Positions 25,890-34,760 are shown, counted from the stretch's first letter. The stretch: DNA of 41,726 nt from Alkalihalobacillus bogoriensis ATCC BAA-922 (GCF_000621445.1 NZ_JHYI01000038.1:1-41726); one strand, 5' to 3'. Numbers and translations are program-made. Notes: generated from the letters alone by a model not told the origin.

Positions 25890-26561
25890 ATGAATATGAT
25901 AAGAGTATTAATTGCGGATGATCAAACATTGATGCGGGAAGGATTACGGACCATTATTGATTTAGAAGAAGATATGGAAGTTGTTGCGACAGCGCAAGAT
26001 GGATTAGATGCAATTGAAAAAGTGGACCAGTATGAACCAACACTAGTTTTAATGGATATACAAATGCCTAAAATGAATGGAATTGAAAGCTTAATAGAAA
26101 TCAAAAAGCGTTTTCCGCATATATGTGTTCTTATTTTAACAACGTTTGCAGAAGATGATTATATCGTAGAAGGACTAGCCAATGGGGTTGATGGCTTTCT
26201 TTTAAAGGATATGAACTATGACCAATTAATTGCATCGATTAGAGATGCGGCGAACGGACAATTGATGATTCCTAATATTGTCGCAAGAAAATTAGCAGAA
26301 CGATTATCTAATTTCAACTCCATGTGGGAACAAGAAATTAGTGTTGATAAGTTAAAAAAACACGGTGTTCATTTTTCTGAAAGAGAAAGAGAAGTAGCCT
26401 CTCTTATTGCAAACGGATTAAGCAACAAAAAAATCGCGGAAGAGTTGTTTATTAGTGAAGGGACAGTAAAAAACTACATAAGTGAGATTTATAGCAAACT
26501 TGGTGTAAAAGACCGTGCGAAAGCCATCATTTACTTAAATAAGTTAGGCATTAATTCATGA
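25890..26561 (+). CDS. NarL/FixJ-family response regulator (223 aa)
   Basis: Receiver domain (residues 3-120) with the acidic pair DD at 10-11, phosphoacceptor Asp56 (LVLMDIQMPKMNG), Thr in LTTF and Lys in LLKDM. Linker, then a LuxR-type HTH (about 150-220, FSEREREVASLIANGLSNKKIAEELFISEGTVKNYISEIYSKLGV). The gene sits directly ahead of the histidine kinase at 26664, in the same direction, and is the natural partner. GAGGGG lies 6 nt before the ATG. Targets are not visible except for possible sites in the 102-bp gap to the kinase gene. Confidence 0.93.
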   Translation: MNMIRVLIADDQTLMREGLRTIIDLEEDMEVVATAQDGLDAIEKVDQYEPTLVLMDIQMPKMNGIESLIEIKKRFPHICVLILTTFAEDDYIVEGLANGVDGFLLKDMNYDQLIASIRDAANGQLMIPNIVARKLAERLSNFNSMWEQEISVDKLKKHGVHFSEREREVASLIANGLSNKKIAEELFISEGTVKNYISEIYSKLGVKDRAKAIIYLNKLGINS

Positions 26562-26663
26562 CAAACGTATGACTTCCTTCACTAAACGTTATGACTTGTC
26601 ATTCGTTATAATTAAAGAATTAGATATGACCCTATATATCTTATGGGTGTGGGAGTGGTAAAG

Positions 26664-29600
26664 GTGATTTCAGGTTATAAGTATATTGAGACCATCCATA
26701 AAGGTCATGATATCGTTTTATATAGAGCAAAATCTGTAACAACAAATGAAAAAGTCATTATTAAATCGTCATTACTGGAACACCCGACGTTTGAACAAAT
26801 AGAGGAATTTAAACGTGAAACAGATTGGGGATTGACGTTATCTCAACAACCGACGCTAAAATTTACATATTGTACAGAGGATAGTTTAATAAAAAAACCT
26901 TATTTAGTATCGGATGATTATCCTATTCTTACGTTAGCTGAGTATAAGAAAAGAACGGATCCCGCTGTAGATGAACTTCTTCTTGTTATTTATAATATTG
27001 TAAAAGTTCTAGGAACGATCCACCAGCAAAGAGTCGTTCATCATCATATTAACCCGACTTCAATTTTTATCGTACCTGAGACTAAAGAAGTCATTCTTTC
27101 TGACTTTCGGTTTTCTACCTTATTTTCAAATACGTTATCACAAACAAAAGCGAAAAGATTATTAGAACAGTCTGCTCCTTATTTGTCGCCTGAACAGACA
27201 GGAAGAATGGGGAAGGGTGTCGATTATCGAACCGATTTTTATTCGCTCGGTGTGACGTTATATGAATTGGTAACAGGAACGAATCCGTATCAAGGAAGTG
27301 ATTATCTCGATTGGGTACATGCCCATATTGGAAAACAACCTCTAGAACCTGTAAGAGTGTCATCGATGGTTCCTAAAACGTTATCGAGGATTATCGTAAA
27401 ACTTCTATCAAAAAGTGCAGACGATCGTTATCAAAGCATTTTTGGTTTACTTGAAGATATAAAAAAATGTATTGCTTTCCTTGAAAATGGAACGATGGAG
27501 CTTTTTGAACTTGGTGAGCAGGATCGTTCAACAGACTTAGCTTTTTCTCGAGTACATTTTGTTGGTAGAGTAAAAGAGAAAGCGCTAATGAATGAAGCGT
27601 TAGAGCGAATTTCTTACGGAGATGCAGAAGTCGTACTCATTTCGGGACCTACAGGTGTTGGGAAAACTTCATTAGTCGATGCTTGCTTTACTGAAACATG
27701 TCAACATGTGATGATTTCCGGTAAGTTTCAACGTGTAGAAGAAAAAATCCCATATGGTCCTTTAATAGAGGGATTTACGAATTATATTCATAAAATTATC
27801 GCTGCAGGTCCTATTGCGATGGAGGAAGCTAAATGGAAATTTACAAAAGCGTTAGGTGGAAATGCAGCCCTTATTGCTGATGTCCTTCCTGATTTACGCC
27901 TCATCATTGGGCCGACAGAACCTGTCCAACCACTCCCAACAATAGAAACAGAAAACCGGTTTAGAATCGTTTTTCATGACTTTTTCCAATGTATTCGAAA
28001 AGAAAACGAGCCGCTTGTCCTTTTCTTAGATGATTTGCAATGGATGGATAAAGCAACGTTAAGTTTGTTAACAGAAGTGTTTACTTTACAGTTATATTCT
28101 CATTTTTTAGTCGTTGGAACATACCGGGAAGAAGAACTAGAAAATAGTCCGATATTACAAGAGTTTTTAACTGTATTAGCGAAGAAGAACATCTACTATC
28201 AAAATATAAAGCTAGAAGCATTAGACCGCGAACAAATTGAAGAATGGTTAAACAGTTTATTAACTCTACCTAAAGAAAAAATGGATTTATTAGTTCACGA
28301 ACTAATGGTGAAAACTTTAGGAAACCCTTTATTTTTGCACCGAACGTTACGAGCAATTTACGATCGAAGAATCATTTATTTTGACCATTATTTAGGATTA
28401 TGGAAAATGGACAATGAAAAATTATCCGCTTTTCACGTCGCTGATAATGTCATTGACTTGCTCATTGAAAAATTAGGGGGCTATTCGGAAAGAAGTAAAC
28501 TTGTTTTACAAATTGCCTCTTGTATTGGAAACATATTTGAAGCGGCACTTATAGAAAAGCTAGCCCCTTTTTCAAATGAAGAACTAATGGAATATTTAAG
28601 TATTGCGTTAAAAGAAGGACTCATTATAGAGAAAGAAATTTTTAGTCTTTCGATTCTAGAAGAAAACCGACAATATATGTTTGCACATGATGAAATATGG
28701 AAAGCAGTCTATTCTCAAATCTCGAAGGAAGATAAATCGAAGTTCCATTGGAAGATTGGGAAAGCAAAATTAGCTTTAACGGAAAAACATGAGGATGTTT
28801 CCTATGATACAGTACAACAATTGAATTTTGGATTGTCTATTATTCAAAATGAAAAAGAACGGAAAGAAATCGCTTATTACAATTTAAAAGTTGGAGAAAA
28901 AGCATTTTCTGCTATTGCCTACCACTCCGCACTTGATTATTTTCAAAAGGGAATTCAGTGGTTAGGAAAAGACCCTTGGATAGAACATCAATTATGTTAT
29001 GCACTTACTTATGCAAAAATTGAATGTTTATATTTAGTTTCTCGTATAACGGAAGCTGAAACTGAGTTAGAAAACATCATGAAGAAAAGCAAAACGAAAG
29101 TAGAGAAAGTAAAAGCGTATCAGTTAAAAATTCGCTTTGTAAATCACTTAAAGTATTCTGAAAAAGCAGTGGAAGCCGCCCATCAAGGCTTGGCTTTATT
29201 AGATTACAATTTTCCGAAACGAACAAACAAAGCATTAATTGCGATTGAATTACTGAAAGTCAAACGTAAAATGAAAAAAGTGAATATTGCTAATAATTAT
29301 AGTGCAACAGCGATTGATGAAACAAACGAACTATTGTTTTCGGTCTTACAAAACCTAGGAATGTCCCTATATCAATTTAATAGTGATTTGTACGGCATTC
29401 ATATTTTGAAAATGCTCCAGCTTCATATTAAACACCCAGGTTCGTCATCTTCAGCACTCTCTTTTGCAGAATATGCGGTTCTCTTAAGCGAAGGACTAGG
29501 ACAGTATCAAGAAGCATATCACGTTGGAAAACAAGCACTTGAATTAACTCAAAAATACAATAATCCGTTTATTAAAGGGATTGTATATTTTGTATATGGA

Positions 29601-31748
29601 GGATTTTTAAATCATTGGGAACACAATTTAATCGAAAATATTAAGTATTTAAAAACGGCTGTAAAGTTAAACCGTGATGGTGGAAATTTCGTTGTAGCAG
29701 GCGGAGGATTAGCTCAAATTACAAAAATTCAACTGATGTGTGGTGTTCACCTTGACGAAGTGTATCAAACGTATTTGGCAAACGTTGATAATTTGAAAGC
29801 CTTACGTTTGGAGGAGTTTATCGATTATTTCCGAATCGTTGAGAAAGTCATTCAAGCTTTACGGAGTGAAAAAATAACTGAAGAACAGAAAAGTGACATA
29901 AATAAATTATATAATTATTTAATTACAGAGTATAAAGAACAAGGAAGTATCTCATTATATGTTCGTTTTATTATGATTTGTTATTTATTTTTCCTCAAAG
30001 ATTATGAACGGGTCGTTCTTGAAGGAGAATTTGTTCATGACTTTTTAATGAAGCACAATAACGTGTATGGTCCTGTTGCTGCAGATTTTTGGTTATACTA
30101 CAGTATTTCAATTTGCCTCTGTAAATCGTCTGATTATGAAAGCAATACAACGACTGTGAAAAAATACCGAAAGAAATTAAAGAAATGGGCAAAACAATCG
30201 CCAGAAAATTTTAAATACCGTTCTCTTCTTCTTGATGGAGTTTGGTTTCACTGGAATAATGAAAGTGAAAAAGGAATTTCGTTAGTAGAACAGGCATTTG
30301 AACTGGCTGAACAGCAACAGTGTTTCCATCACCAAGCTCTTATTTCAAGTTTATTAGGAAAGTTTTTTTCACAACGGGGTAAAGAAAGTATTGCGTTAAA
30401 ATATAGTAAAGATGCTTATCTTTACTATCAAAAATGGGGGGCTCTTTCCTTAGCAAACCAAATTATTCAAGAATATGGCTATCAAGTTTCAACACCACAA
30501 TATATATCAGCACCCCTTCCTTCAGTTGATGCGATTAGTTTAATTAAAGCATCACATGTTTTATCAAAAGAAATTGTTATCGAGAATGTTTTAACATCCT
30601 TAATTGAAATTGTACTTCAAACAGCCGCTGCTCAATATGGTGTGCTTTTATTAATGAAAAATGAAGAATTATATATTGATGTGGAAGCAAGTGGAAACGG
30701 AGATGGTTTTGATATTAAAGTGCTCGAATCAATTCCACTTAATCAGTCGAAAACATTACCACTGTCTGTGATTCATTATGTTTCCAAACTAAAACAACCG
30801 ATTATCCATGAAAATTTAAGTGAGGATACGCGGTTCAGTTATGATTCATACATTTCAAATAAACGGCCAAAATCAGCGTTATGTATGCCTATTATGAACA
30901 AAGGTGACATTATCGGTATTTTATATTTAGAAAACAATTTATCGAGCTCAGCTTTCACGAAAGAACATATTACGATTTTAGAACTGCTTACAATTCAAGC
31001 CGCTATTTCCATTGAGAATGCTCGGTTATACTCGACGATGCAAGAGTTAAATGAACAGTTAGAGGAAAAGGTGGAAAAGCGAACAAGATTCCTAGAACAG
31101 TCTCAAAGGGAAACGGCGGAAGCACTTGCTGAAAAGTCAGTTCTGCAAGAACGGAACCGAATTGCCAGAGAAATTCACGATGTTGTAGGGCATACATTAA
31201 CAACAACAATCGTACAAATGGAGGCAAGTAAACGGTTGTTTGCTAAAGATAGTGAGTTAGCAATGGAAAAGTTAAATTTGGCTCAAGAGCTGATTCGTAA
31301 GGGACTTCAAGATATAAGAAAATCAGTTAAGATGTTAAAAGAAGATGAATCCTCTTTTGATTTACTCCAGGAGATGAAAGACTTAGTCACGCAAACGAGT
31401 TTAAATGCGGGTGTTGAGATCGAAACGCATTTTTCGCCGTCTCTTCCTGAATTGGCTTTACCAATTAAAAAAGTGTTGTATCATGCCTTGCAAGAAGGAC
31501 TCACTAATGGGATCCGCCATGGAAATAGCACTCGTTTTATCATTACGTTAGAAAAAGTGAACCACCATATCGTACTCATAATAAAGGATAACGGTGTTGG
31601 TGTTGATAAAATAAAATTTGGTTTTGGTTTAGAGGCGATGAAAGAAAGAGTAGAGGAGCTCCAAGGTAGACATCATGTAACAACAGAGAAAGGAAAAGGC
31701 GTTATCATTGAAATTTCCATCCCGGTCCTTGAAACGTTACTATCATAA
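26664..31748 (+). CDS. Giant multidomain histidine kinase with degenerate Ser/Thr-kinase domain (1694 aa)
   Basis: Domains in order: a protein-kinase fold (1-270; Lys34 kept, SPEQTGRMGKG and DFYSLGVTLYEL kept, but the catalytic HRD is HHH at 126-128 and DFG is DFR at 147-149); an AAA/NTPase region (Walker A GPTGVGKTS at 328-336, Walker B FLDDLQW near 456); a long helical TPR-like region (about 720-1280); a GAF domain (about 1297-1450); a coiled coil; then HisKA_3 (REIHDVVGH, His1505) and HATPase_c (NDGVGVD). The family is known as multi-sensor kinases. I chose the GTG at 26664 as start; an ATG at 26643 also exists. It phosphorylates the RR upstream. Confidence 0.88.
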   Translation: MISGYKYIETIHKGHDIVLYRAKSVTTNEKVIIKSSLLEHPTFEQIEEFKRETDWGLTLSQQPTLKFTYCTEDSLIKKPYLVSDDYPILTLAEYKKRTDPAVDELLLVIYNIVKVLGTIHQQRVVHHHINPTSIFIVPETKEVILSDFRFSTLFSNTLSQTKAKRLLEQSAPYLSPEQTGRMGKGVDYRTDFYSLGVTLYELVTGTNPYQGSDYLDWVHAHIGKQPLEPVRVSSMVPKTLSRIIVKLLSKSADDRYQSIFGLLEDIKKCIAFLENGTMELFELGEQDRSTDLAFSRVHFVGRVKEKALMNEALERISYGDAEVVLISGPTGVGKTSLVDACFTETCQHVMISGKFQRVEEKIPYGPLIEGFTNYIHKIIAAGPIAMEEAKWKFTKALGGNAALIADVLPDLRLIIGPTEPVQPLPTIETENRFRIVFHDFFQCIRKENEPLVLFLDDLQWMDKATLSLLTEVFTLQLYSHFLVVGTYREEELENSPILQEFLTVLAKKNIYYQNIKLEALDREQIEEWLNSLLTLPKEKMDLLVHELMVKTLGNPLFLHRTLRAIYDRRIIYFDHYLGLWKMDNEKLSAFHVADNVIDLLIEKLGGYSERSKLVLQIASCIGNIFEAALIEKLAPFSNEELMEYLSIALKEGLIIEKEIFSLSILEENRQYMFAHDEIWKAVYSQISKEDKSKFHWKIGKAKLALTEKHEDVSYDTVQQLNFGLSIIQNEKERKEIAYYNLKVGEKAFSAIAYHSALDYFQKGIQWLGKDPWIEHQLCYALTYAKIECLYLVSRITEAETELENIMKKSKTKVEKVKAYQLKIRFVNHLKYSEKAVEAAHQGLALLDYNFPKRTNKALIAIELLKVKRKMKKVNIANNYSATAIDETNELLFSVLQNLGMSLYQFNSDLYGIHILKMLQLHIKHPGSSSSALSFAEYAVLLSEGLGQYQEAYHVGKQALELTQKYNNPFIKGIVYFVYGGFLNHWEHNLIENIKYLKTAVKLNRDGGNFVVAGGGLAQITKIQLMCGVHLDEVYQTYLANVDNLKALRLEEFIDYFRIVEKVIQALRSEKITEEQKSDINKLYNYLITEYKEQGSISLYVRFIMICYLFFLKDYERVVLEGEFVHDFLMKHNNVYGPVAADFWLYYSISICLCKSSDYESNTTTVKKYRKKLKKWAKQSPENFKYRSLLLDGVWFHWNNESEKGISLVEQAFELAEQQQCFHHQALISSLLGKFFSQRGKESIALKYSKDAYLYYQKWGALSLANQIIQEYGYQVSTPQYISAPLPSVDAISLIKASHVLSKEIVIENVLTSLIEIVLQTAAAQYGVLLLMKNEELYIDVEASGNGDGFDIKVLESIPLNQSKTLPLSVIHYVSKLKQPIIHENLSEDTRFSYDSYISNKRPKSALCMPIMNKGDIIGILYLENNLSSSAFTKEHITILELLTIQAAISIENARLYSTMQELNEQLEEKVEKRTRFLEQSQRETAEALAEKSVLQERNRIAREIHDVVGHTLTTTIVQMEASKRLFAKDSELAMEKLNLAQELIRKGLQDIRKSVKMLKEDESSFDLLQEMKDLVTQTSLNAGVEIETHFSPSLPELALPIKKVLYHALQEGLTNGIRHGNSTRFIITLEKVNHHIVLIIKDNGVGVDKIKFGFGLEAMKERVEELQGRHHVTTEKGKGVIIEISIPVLETLLS

Positions 31749-31812
31749 AGTTCAATTTGTTTGTTCATAATAGTAGTAAGTAAAGGAATTTAATTGAGGA
31801 AAGGTGATACCC

Positions 31813-32145
31813 TTGAATAAAAAGGAACGCTTGCTATCGATGATTGAACAATTTGAAATGGGTGCGAACCATATTCCAAATGAACTACAAAACCAACTAA
31901 ATTCAGCAAAGAAGCACTTGAAGAATTTAGGGGAGGAACAAGTCGAAATAGCAACAAATAATGTCTTTTCGACACCTGCTCATGACCATGAAATGAAAGA
32001 AGATGACCCAGAATTTATTCTTTATCGTTGTTATGATGAAATGGAGAAAATTGCAAGGGAACAAAACAATGCACAGGTGGAAGAAGCATTGAAACAAATG
32101 CGTTATTACTTTACGATTAATGAAAAAGATGGATTTTTCCCATAA
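31813..32145 (+). CDS. Hypothetical protein (110 aa)
   Basis: A soluble, charged and helical protein (LLSMIEQFEMGANHIPNELQNQLNSAKKHL, then EMEKIAREQNNAQVEEALKQMRYYF) with no recognised family. The TTG at 31813 lies about 7 nt after AAAGGTG; a GTG at 31804 overlaps that site. It follows the kinase gene by 64 nt but has its own terminator downstream, so it may be the last gene of the kinase operon or separate. No function is proposed. Confidence 0.6.
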   Translation: MNKKERLLSMIEQFEMGANHIPNELQNQLNSAKKHLKNLGEEQVEIATNNVFSTPAHDHEMKEDDPEFILYRCYDEMEKIAREQNNAQVEEALKQMRYYFTINEKDGFFP

Positions 32146-32207
32146 AAATGGATTGATGTCATCAAGTTTGATTATCCTTTTTTCATAAAGGAAGTCAGCT
32201 AATGCCC

Positions 32208-32250
32208 GAGGGTGTCTTGAGCTTTCCCAAGCTTAAAGGCATCCTCTTTT
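32208..32250 (+). terminator. Terminator after the hypothetical gene
   Basis: A GU-rich stem pairs GAGGGTGTCTTGAGCTT (32208-32224) with AAGCTTAAAGGCATCCTC (32229-32246), followed by TTTTATAAC. Confidence 0.7.
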
Positions 32251-32257
32251 ATAACAT

Positions 32258-32303
32258 ATAAGAAAAAGAATAAAGAATTTCGTATTGCAGTGAAGCTTTG
32301 AAT
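32258..32303. repeat. Left end of the dispersed repeat, copy 5 (truncated)
   Basis: ATAAGAAA, GAATTTCGTATTGCAGTGAAGCTTTGAA corresponds to the first 46 bp of copies 1 and 2, slightly diverged. It stops just before the end of the methyltransferase gene. Confidence 0.6.
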
Positions 32304-32310
32304 TCTACTC

Positions 32311-32916
32311 TTATTTTTTACAAACGATAACTCCAATTGGATAATGTACACCTTTTCGTTCAGGTTCAATACACATACCACGTTGTACAAAAAGTTCTGT
32401 TGTTGAAAAACTCCAAAACATCGATTTAAATTCAGTTTTTGTTAACTGATGAACATGAAAAGGTTCTAAAGTTGGCATCCCTCTCCCTTGCCCAAAAGGA
32501 GTAGACATAATTAATGTTCCACCAGGAGAAAGAATGGAATGTAAATGCTGAACAAACGTTGTATCTTTTGCGATATGTTCAATCGTTTCAAAACTGACAA
32601 TCGTATCAAAAGTCCCGAGTGAAAGAAGAAAGGGATGATTTAAACCATCGCCTTGGTGGAACGAAATAAGCGGATGAGCATAGTGTGCGTTTGCGTATCG
32701 AATCGTTTCATCTGAAAGGTCAACTCCAATGATTTCTGTACATGTTGTTGTCGTGGCAAGCATATGTGCACCATATCCTACACCACAAGCGATATCTAAA
32801 ACTCGCCCTTTTGCATAATAAGTTGAGAAATAATAGCGGGCTACATGTTCTAGTAACATTCCGTTAGTCATTTTCATCATTTTCGGAATGATCCGTTCTC
32901 CAGTATACTCTAACAA
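32311..32916 (-). CDS. Class I SAM-dependent methyltransferase (201 aa)
   Basis: Motif I VLDIACGVGYGAHML, acidic motif II IIGVDLSDETIRYA, motif IV VSFETIEHI and SPGGTLIMSTP identify a small-molecule or UbiE/Methyltransf_11-type methyltransferase. The substrate is not known. I chose the TTG at 32916 because AAAGGAGGG lies 8 nt ahead; the 48 codons upstream in frame have no support as protein. It stands alone, convergent with the hypothetical gene and divergent from the MarR gene. Confidence 0.8.
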   Translation of the reverse strand: MLEYTGERIIPKMMKMTNGMLLEHVARYYFSTYYAKGRVLDIACGVGYGAHMLATTTTCTEIIGVDLSDETIRYANAHYAHPLISFHQGDGLNHPFLLSLGTFDTIVSFETIEHIAKDTTFVQHLHSILSPGGTLIMSTPFGQGRGMPTLEPFHVHQLTKTEFKSMFWSFSTTELFVQRGMCIEPERKGVHYPIGVIVCKK

Positions 32917-33163
32917 AGTCTTGTCCCTCCTTTTATGTTTTTTTAAAAGAATTGATTTTGTAGTGGTTGTTGCTCTAGAATATTGATTAGCTTTAGTAAA
33001 ATGACGCAGGACCCTCAAGGCCTGTGGGAAATAACGGAAAGTCAAGACAACAAGAGGCATGTCCCCCTTGGAAGATCGAATAGCGGAAGGGCAATAGAAC
33101 GCTTACCAAGAATGCACAGTGTCCTTTAAAATTATAGCACAGCTTGCTTTTTCTTAAGAATTA

Positions 33164-33177
33164 TCTTAAATTTAAGA
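33164..33177. promoter_or_regulatory. Perfect 14-bp palindrome ahead of the MarR gene
   Basis: TCTTAAATTTAAGA is a perfect dyad about 44 bp upstream of the MarR start, overlapping the region where its promoter should lie. MarR proteins bind such palindromes, so it is a candidate autoregulatory operator. Confidence 0.6.
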
Positions 33178-33220
33178 GACGGTCAAGAGAGCGCACGACC
33201 ATATCGAGGTGGTGGTTTAT

Positions 33221-33661
33221 ATGAAAGAAGATAAAGAATTATCGTTAAAGCTATTTATTGTTTTATCAAGAGCGTATGATTCAATTATAACTCATATTGA
33301 GAAGGATATTCGAAGTTACGGGTTAAATTCAACTGAGTTTGGGGTTCTTGAATTACTGTTTCATAAAGGTGAGCAACCACTGCAAAAAATCGGTGAAAAA
33401 ATACTAATCACTAGTGGAAGTATCACTTATGTTGTGGATAAACTTCAAAATAAAGGCTTATTACAACGGATCAATTGTCCGGAAGATCGACGAATAACAT
33501 ATGCACACCTAACAAAACAAGGTAGAGAGTTAATGGAAACTATATTTCCTGCCCACTGGGAAAAAATTCACTGTGTCATGAGTGGACTTGATTCAGAAGA
33601 AAAAGAACAGGCAATTGTGCATTTAAAAAAGCTGGGATTATTTGCTAAAAATCAGAAATAA
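33221..33661 (+). CDS. MarR-family regulator, MhqR-like (146 aa)
   Basis: A winged-helix MarR protein (LKLFIVLSRAYDSIITHIEKDI, LNSTEFGVLELLFHKGEQPLQKIGEKILITSGSITYVVDKLQNKGLLQR, wing CPEDRRITYAHLT). The sequence, including the Cys in the wing region, is close to the Bacillus MhqR/YkvE and OhrR-related group that senses quinones or electrophiles. No quinone-detoxifying gene is next to it in the window. ATG at 33221 follows GAGGTGG; a GTG at 33209 lies in that site. The short gene after it may be co-transcribed. Confidence 0.8.
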   Translation: MKEDKELSLKLFIVLSRAYDSIITHIEKDIRSYGLNSTEFGVLELLFHKGEQPLQKIGEKILITSGSITYVVDKLQNKGLLQRINCPEDRRITYAHLTKQGRELMETIFPAHWEKIHCVMSGLDSEEKEQAIVHLKKLGLFAKNQK

Positions 33662-33762
33662 CTTTTATGAGAGATTATCTTTCAATCTTACTGTTATATT
33701 GAGAGTTCTATTGTAAACTTACCTCATAGTACAAAGTATCATTTTGAACGGAGGTGAGCAAA

Positions 33763-33903
33763 GTGAAAGAAGATGCGTTAGAAATTGCAAAAAAAATTGT
33801 AAATCTTGACGCTATTCGAGACCAGTTATTAGAGGATTTAATCTTACTATCTGGTAACGATGCTCACGAAATTGTAAGAAGAGTTCAAAATGGTATGCTT
33901 TGA
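33763..33903 (+). CDS. Tiny hypothetical protein (46 aa)
   Basis: A GTG start at 33763 follows GGAGGTGA with 5 nt spacing; the protein (KEDALEIAKKIVNLDAIRDQ, then ending RRVQNGML) is helical and charged, with no known family. A strong terminator follows 30 nt downstream, which supports a real gene. It lies 101 nt after the MarR gene. Confidence 0.55.
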   Translation: MKEDALEIAKKIVNLDAIRDQLLEDLILLSGNDAHEIVRRVQNGML

Positions 33904-33932
33904 CTTCCAACTGTTCTCTCCACTTCCCCTTT

Positions 33933-33967
33933 AGCTATCCTTTCCCCAGAGGATAGCTCTTTTTTTT
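33933..33967 (+). terminator. Terminator after the tiny gene
   Basis: AGCTATCCT (33933-33941) pairs with AGGATAGCT (33950-33958), followed by CTTTTTTTT. Confidence 0.85.
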
Positions 33968-33975
33968 GTTCGCAT

Positions 33976-34094
33976 ATAAGAAGGCATAAATATTTTCGTA
34001 AAACAGTGAACTTTTGAAAAGCTTATTCTAGAAGAGAGAAGGCTGCGCTCCGCACTTCACTTGAAACGAAAAGACACTCCCGCGTTTTTCTTAT
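33976..34094. repeat. Dispersed repeat, copy 6 (internally deleted, 119 bp)
   Basis: ATAAGAAGGCATAAAT at the left, AGAAGAGAGAAGGCTGCGC inside and CGCGTTTTTCTTAT at the right agree with copies 1 and 2; the CACTTGGG block is deleted. It again lies directly behind a terminator. Confidence 0.7.
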
Positions 34095-34172
34095 TAGACC
34101 TCAAATAAAATAAAAAAATTCACTAGATATAAACTGAACAAGAATTGAATAAAGTAGTAAAAACAAAAGGAT

Positions 34173-34329
34173 AGAACGTTCTTATTTAAGAAATAACTGG
34201 TAGAAAAAGTTAGAAAAATGGAGAAAATAGGCGAAAAATGAACAAAAGTTGTTCTTTATAAAGAAAAAAACCGACTTTTGCACGTTTACTATAAAGAACA
34301 GAGAGGATATAATGTTCTTATTAAAGAAC
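34173..34329 (+). promoter_or_regulatory. Promoter region with a cluster of SinR-type boxes
   Basis: TTTACT (34285-34290) and TATAAT (34308-34313), 17 bp apart, form the promoter of the PilZ-like gene. SinR boxes (GTTCTYT or its complement) crowd it: AGAACGTTCTTA (34173-34184), GTTCTTTATAAAGAA (34251-34265), AAAGAAC in the spacer (34293-34299) and GTTCTTATTAAAGAAC straight after the -10 (34314-34329). Repression by SinR is expected. Confidence 0.75.
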
Positions 34330-34360
34330 ATAGTTTGACTATAACGAAAGGAGGAGAGTG

Positions 34361-34741
34361 ATGAGTAGTAAAATCTCCTTTGAATATCCAATTAAAGCAT
34401 TACTGTCCATTTATCAAGTTGAAGAAGAAATCACGAATTCCAAACCAGCAACCATTTTTGTACAAGAAATATCATCCACTTCTCTGAAATTTAAAAGTGA
34501 TTTGAAATTTCCATTATCAGAAAGTGTTGTTTATAAAGTAAGTGTTTCTTTTTTTGATAATGAAATGGATTTATATGGGTATATTTTAACGTCTGTTAAT
34601 ATAATTGAACAAGATATATATGTTTATCAATTTGATTACATTCTCGGAAAAAATAGCACACTTCCTAATCTATACGATTTATCATATAAAAAAAACTGCC
34701 TAGACAAGTATGATCAAAATAGGTTTAAGAAGATATTTTAA
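34361..34741 (+). CDS. PilZ-like protein (126 aa)
   Basis: The central part (FVQEISSTSLKFKSD, LPLSE-like turn, FFDNEMDLYGYILTSV, YVYQFDYIL) has the order of beta strands and small-residue turns seen in PilZ domains. The canonical c-di-GMP motifs RxxxR and D/NxSxxG are weak or missing (EISSTS only), so it may not bind c-di-GMP. ATG at 34361 lies 6 nt after AAAGGAGG. It is the first gene of a two-gene operon with a SinR-like HTH protein, behind SinR-type boxes, so a link to biofilm or matrix regulation is likely. Confidence 0.5.
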   Translation: MSSKISFEYPIKALLSIYQVEEEITNSKPATIFVQEISSTSLKFKSDLKFPLSESVVYKVSVSFFDNEMDLYGYILTSVNIIEQDIYVYQFDYILGKNSTLPNLYDLSYKKNCLDKYDQNRFKKIF

Positions 34742-34760
34742 AAGAAAAGGAGATCTATAT

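Noticed and set aside
32917-33060. 48-codon extension of the methyltransferase
   Set aside because: The TTG at 32916 has AAAGGAGGG at the right distance; the upstream frame has no family support.
33764-33900. The 46-residue ORF as a third SinI
   Set aside because: It lacks the LDQEW motif and the paired helices of SinI.
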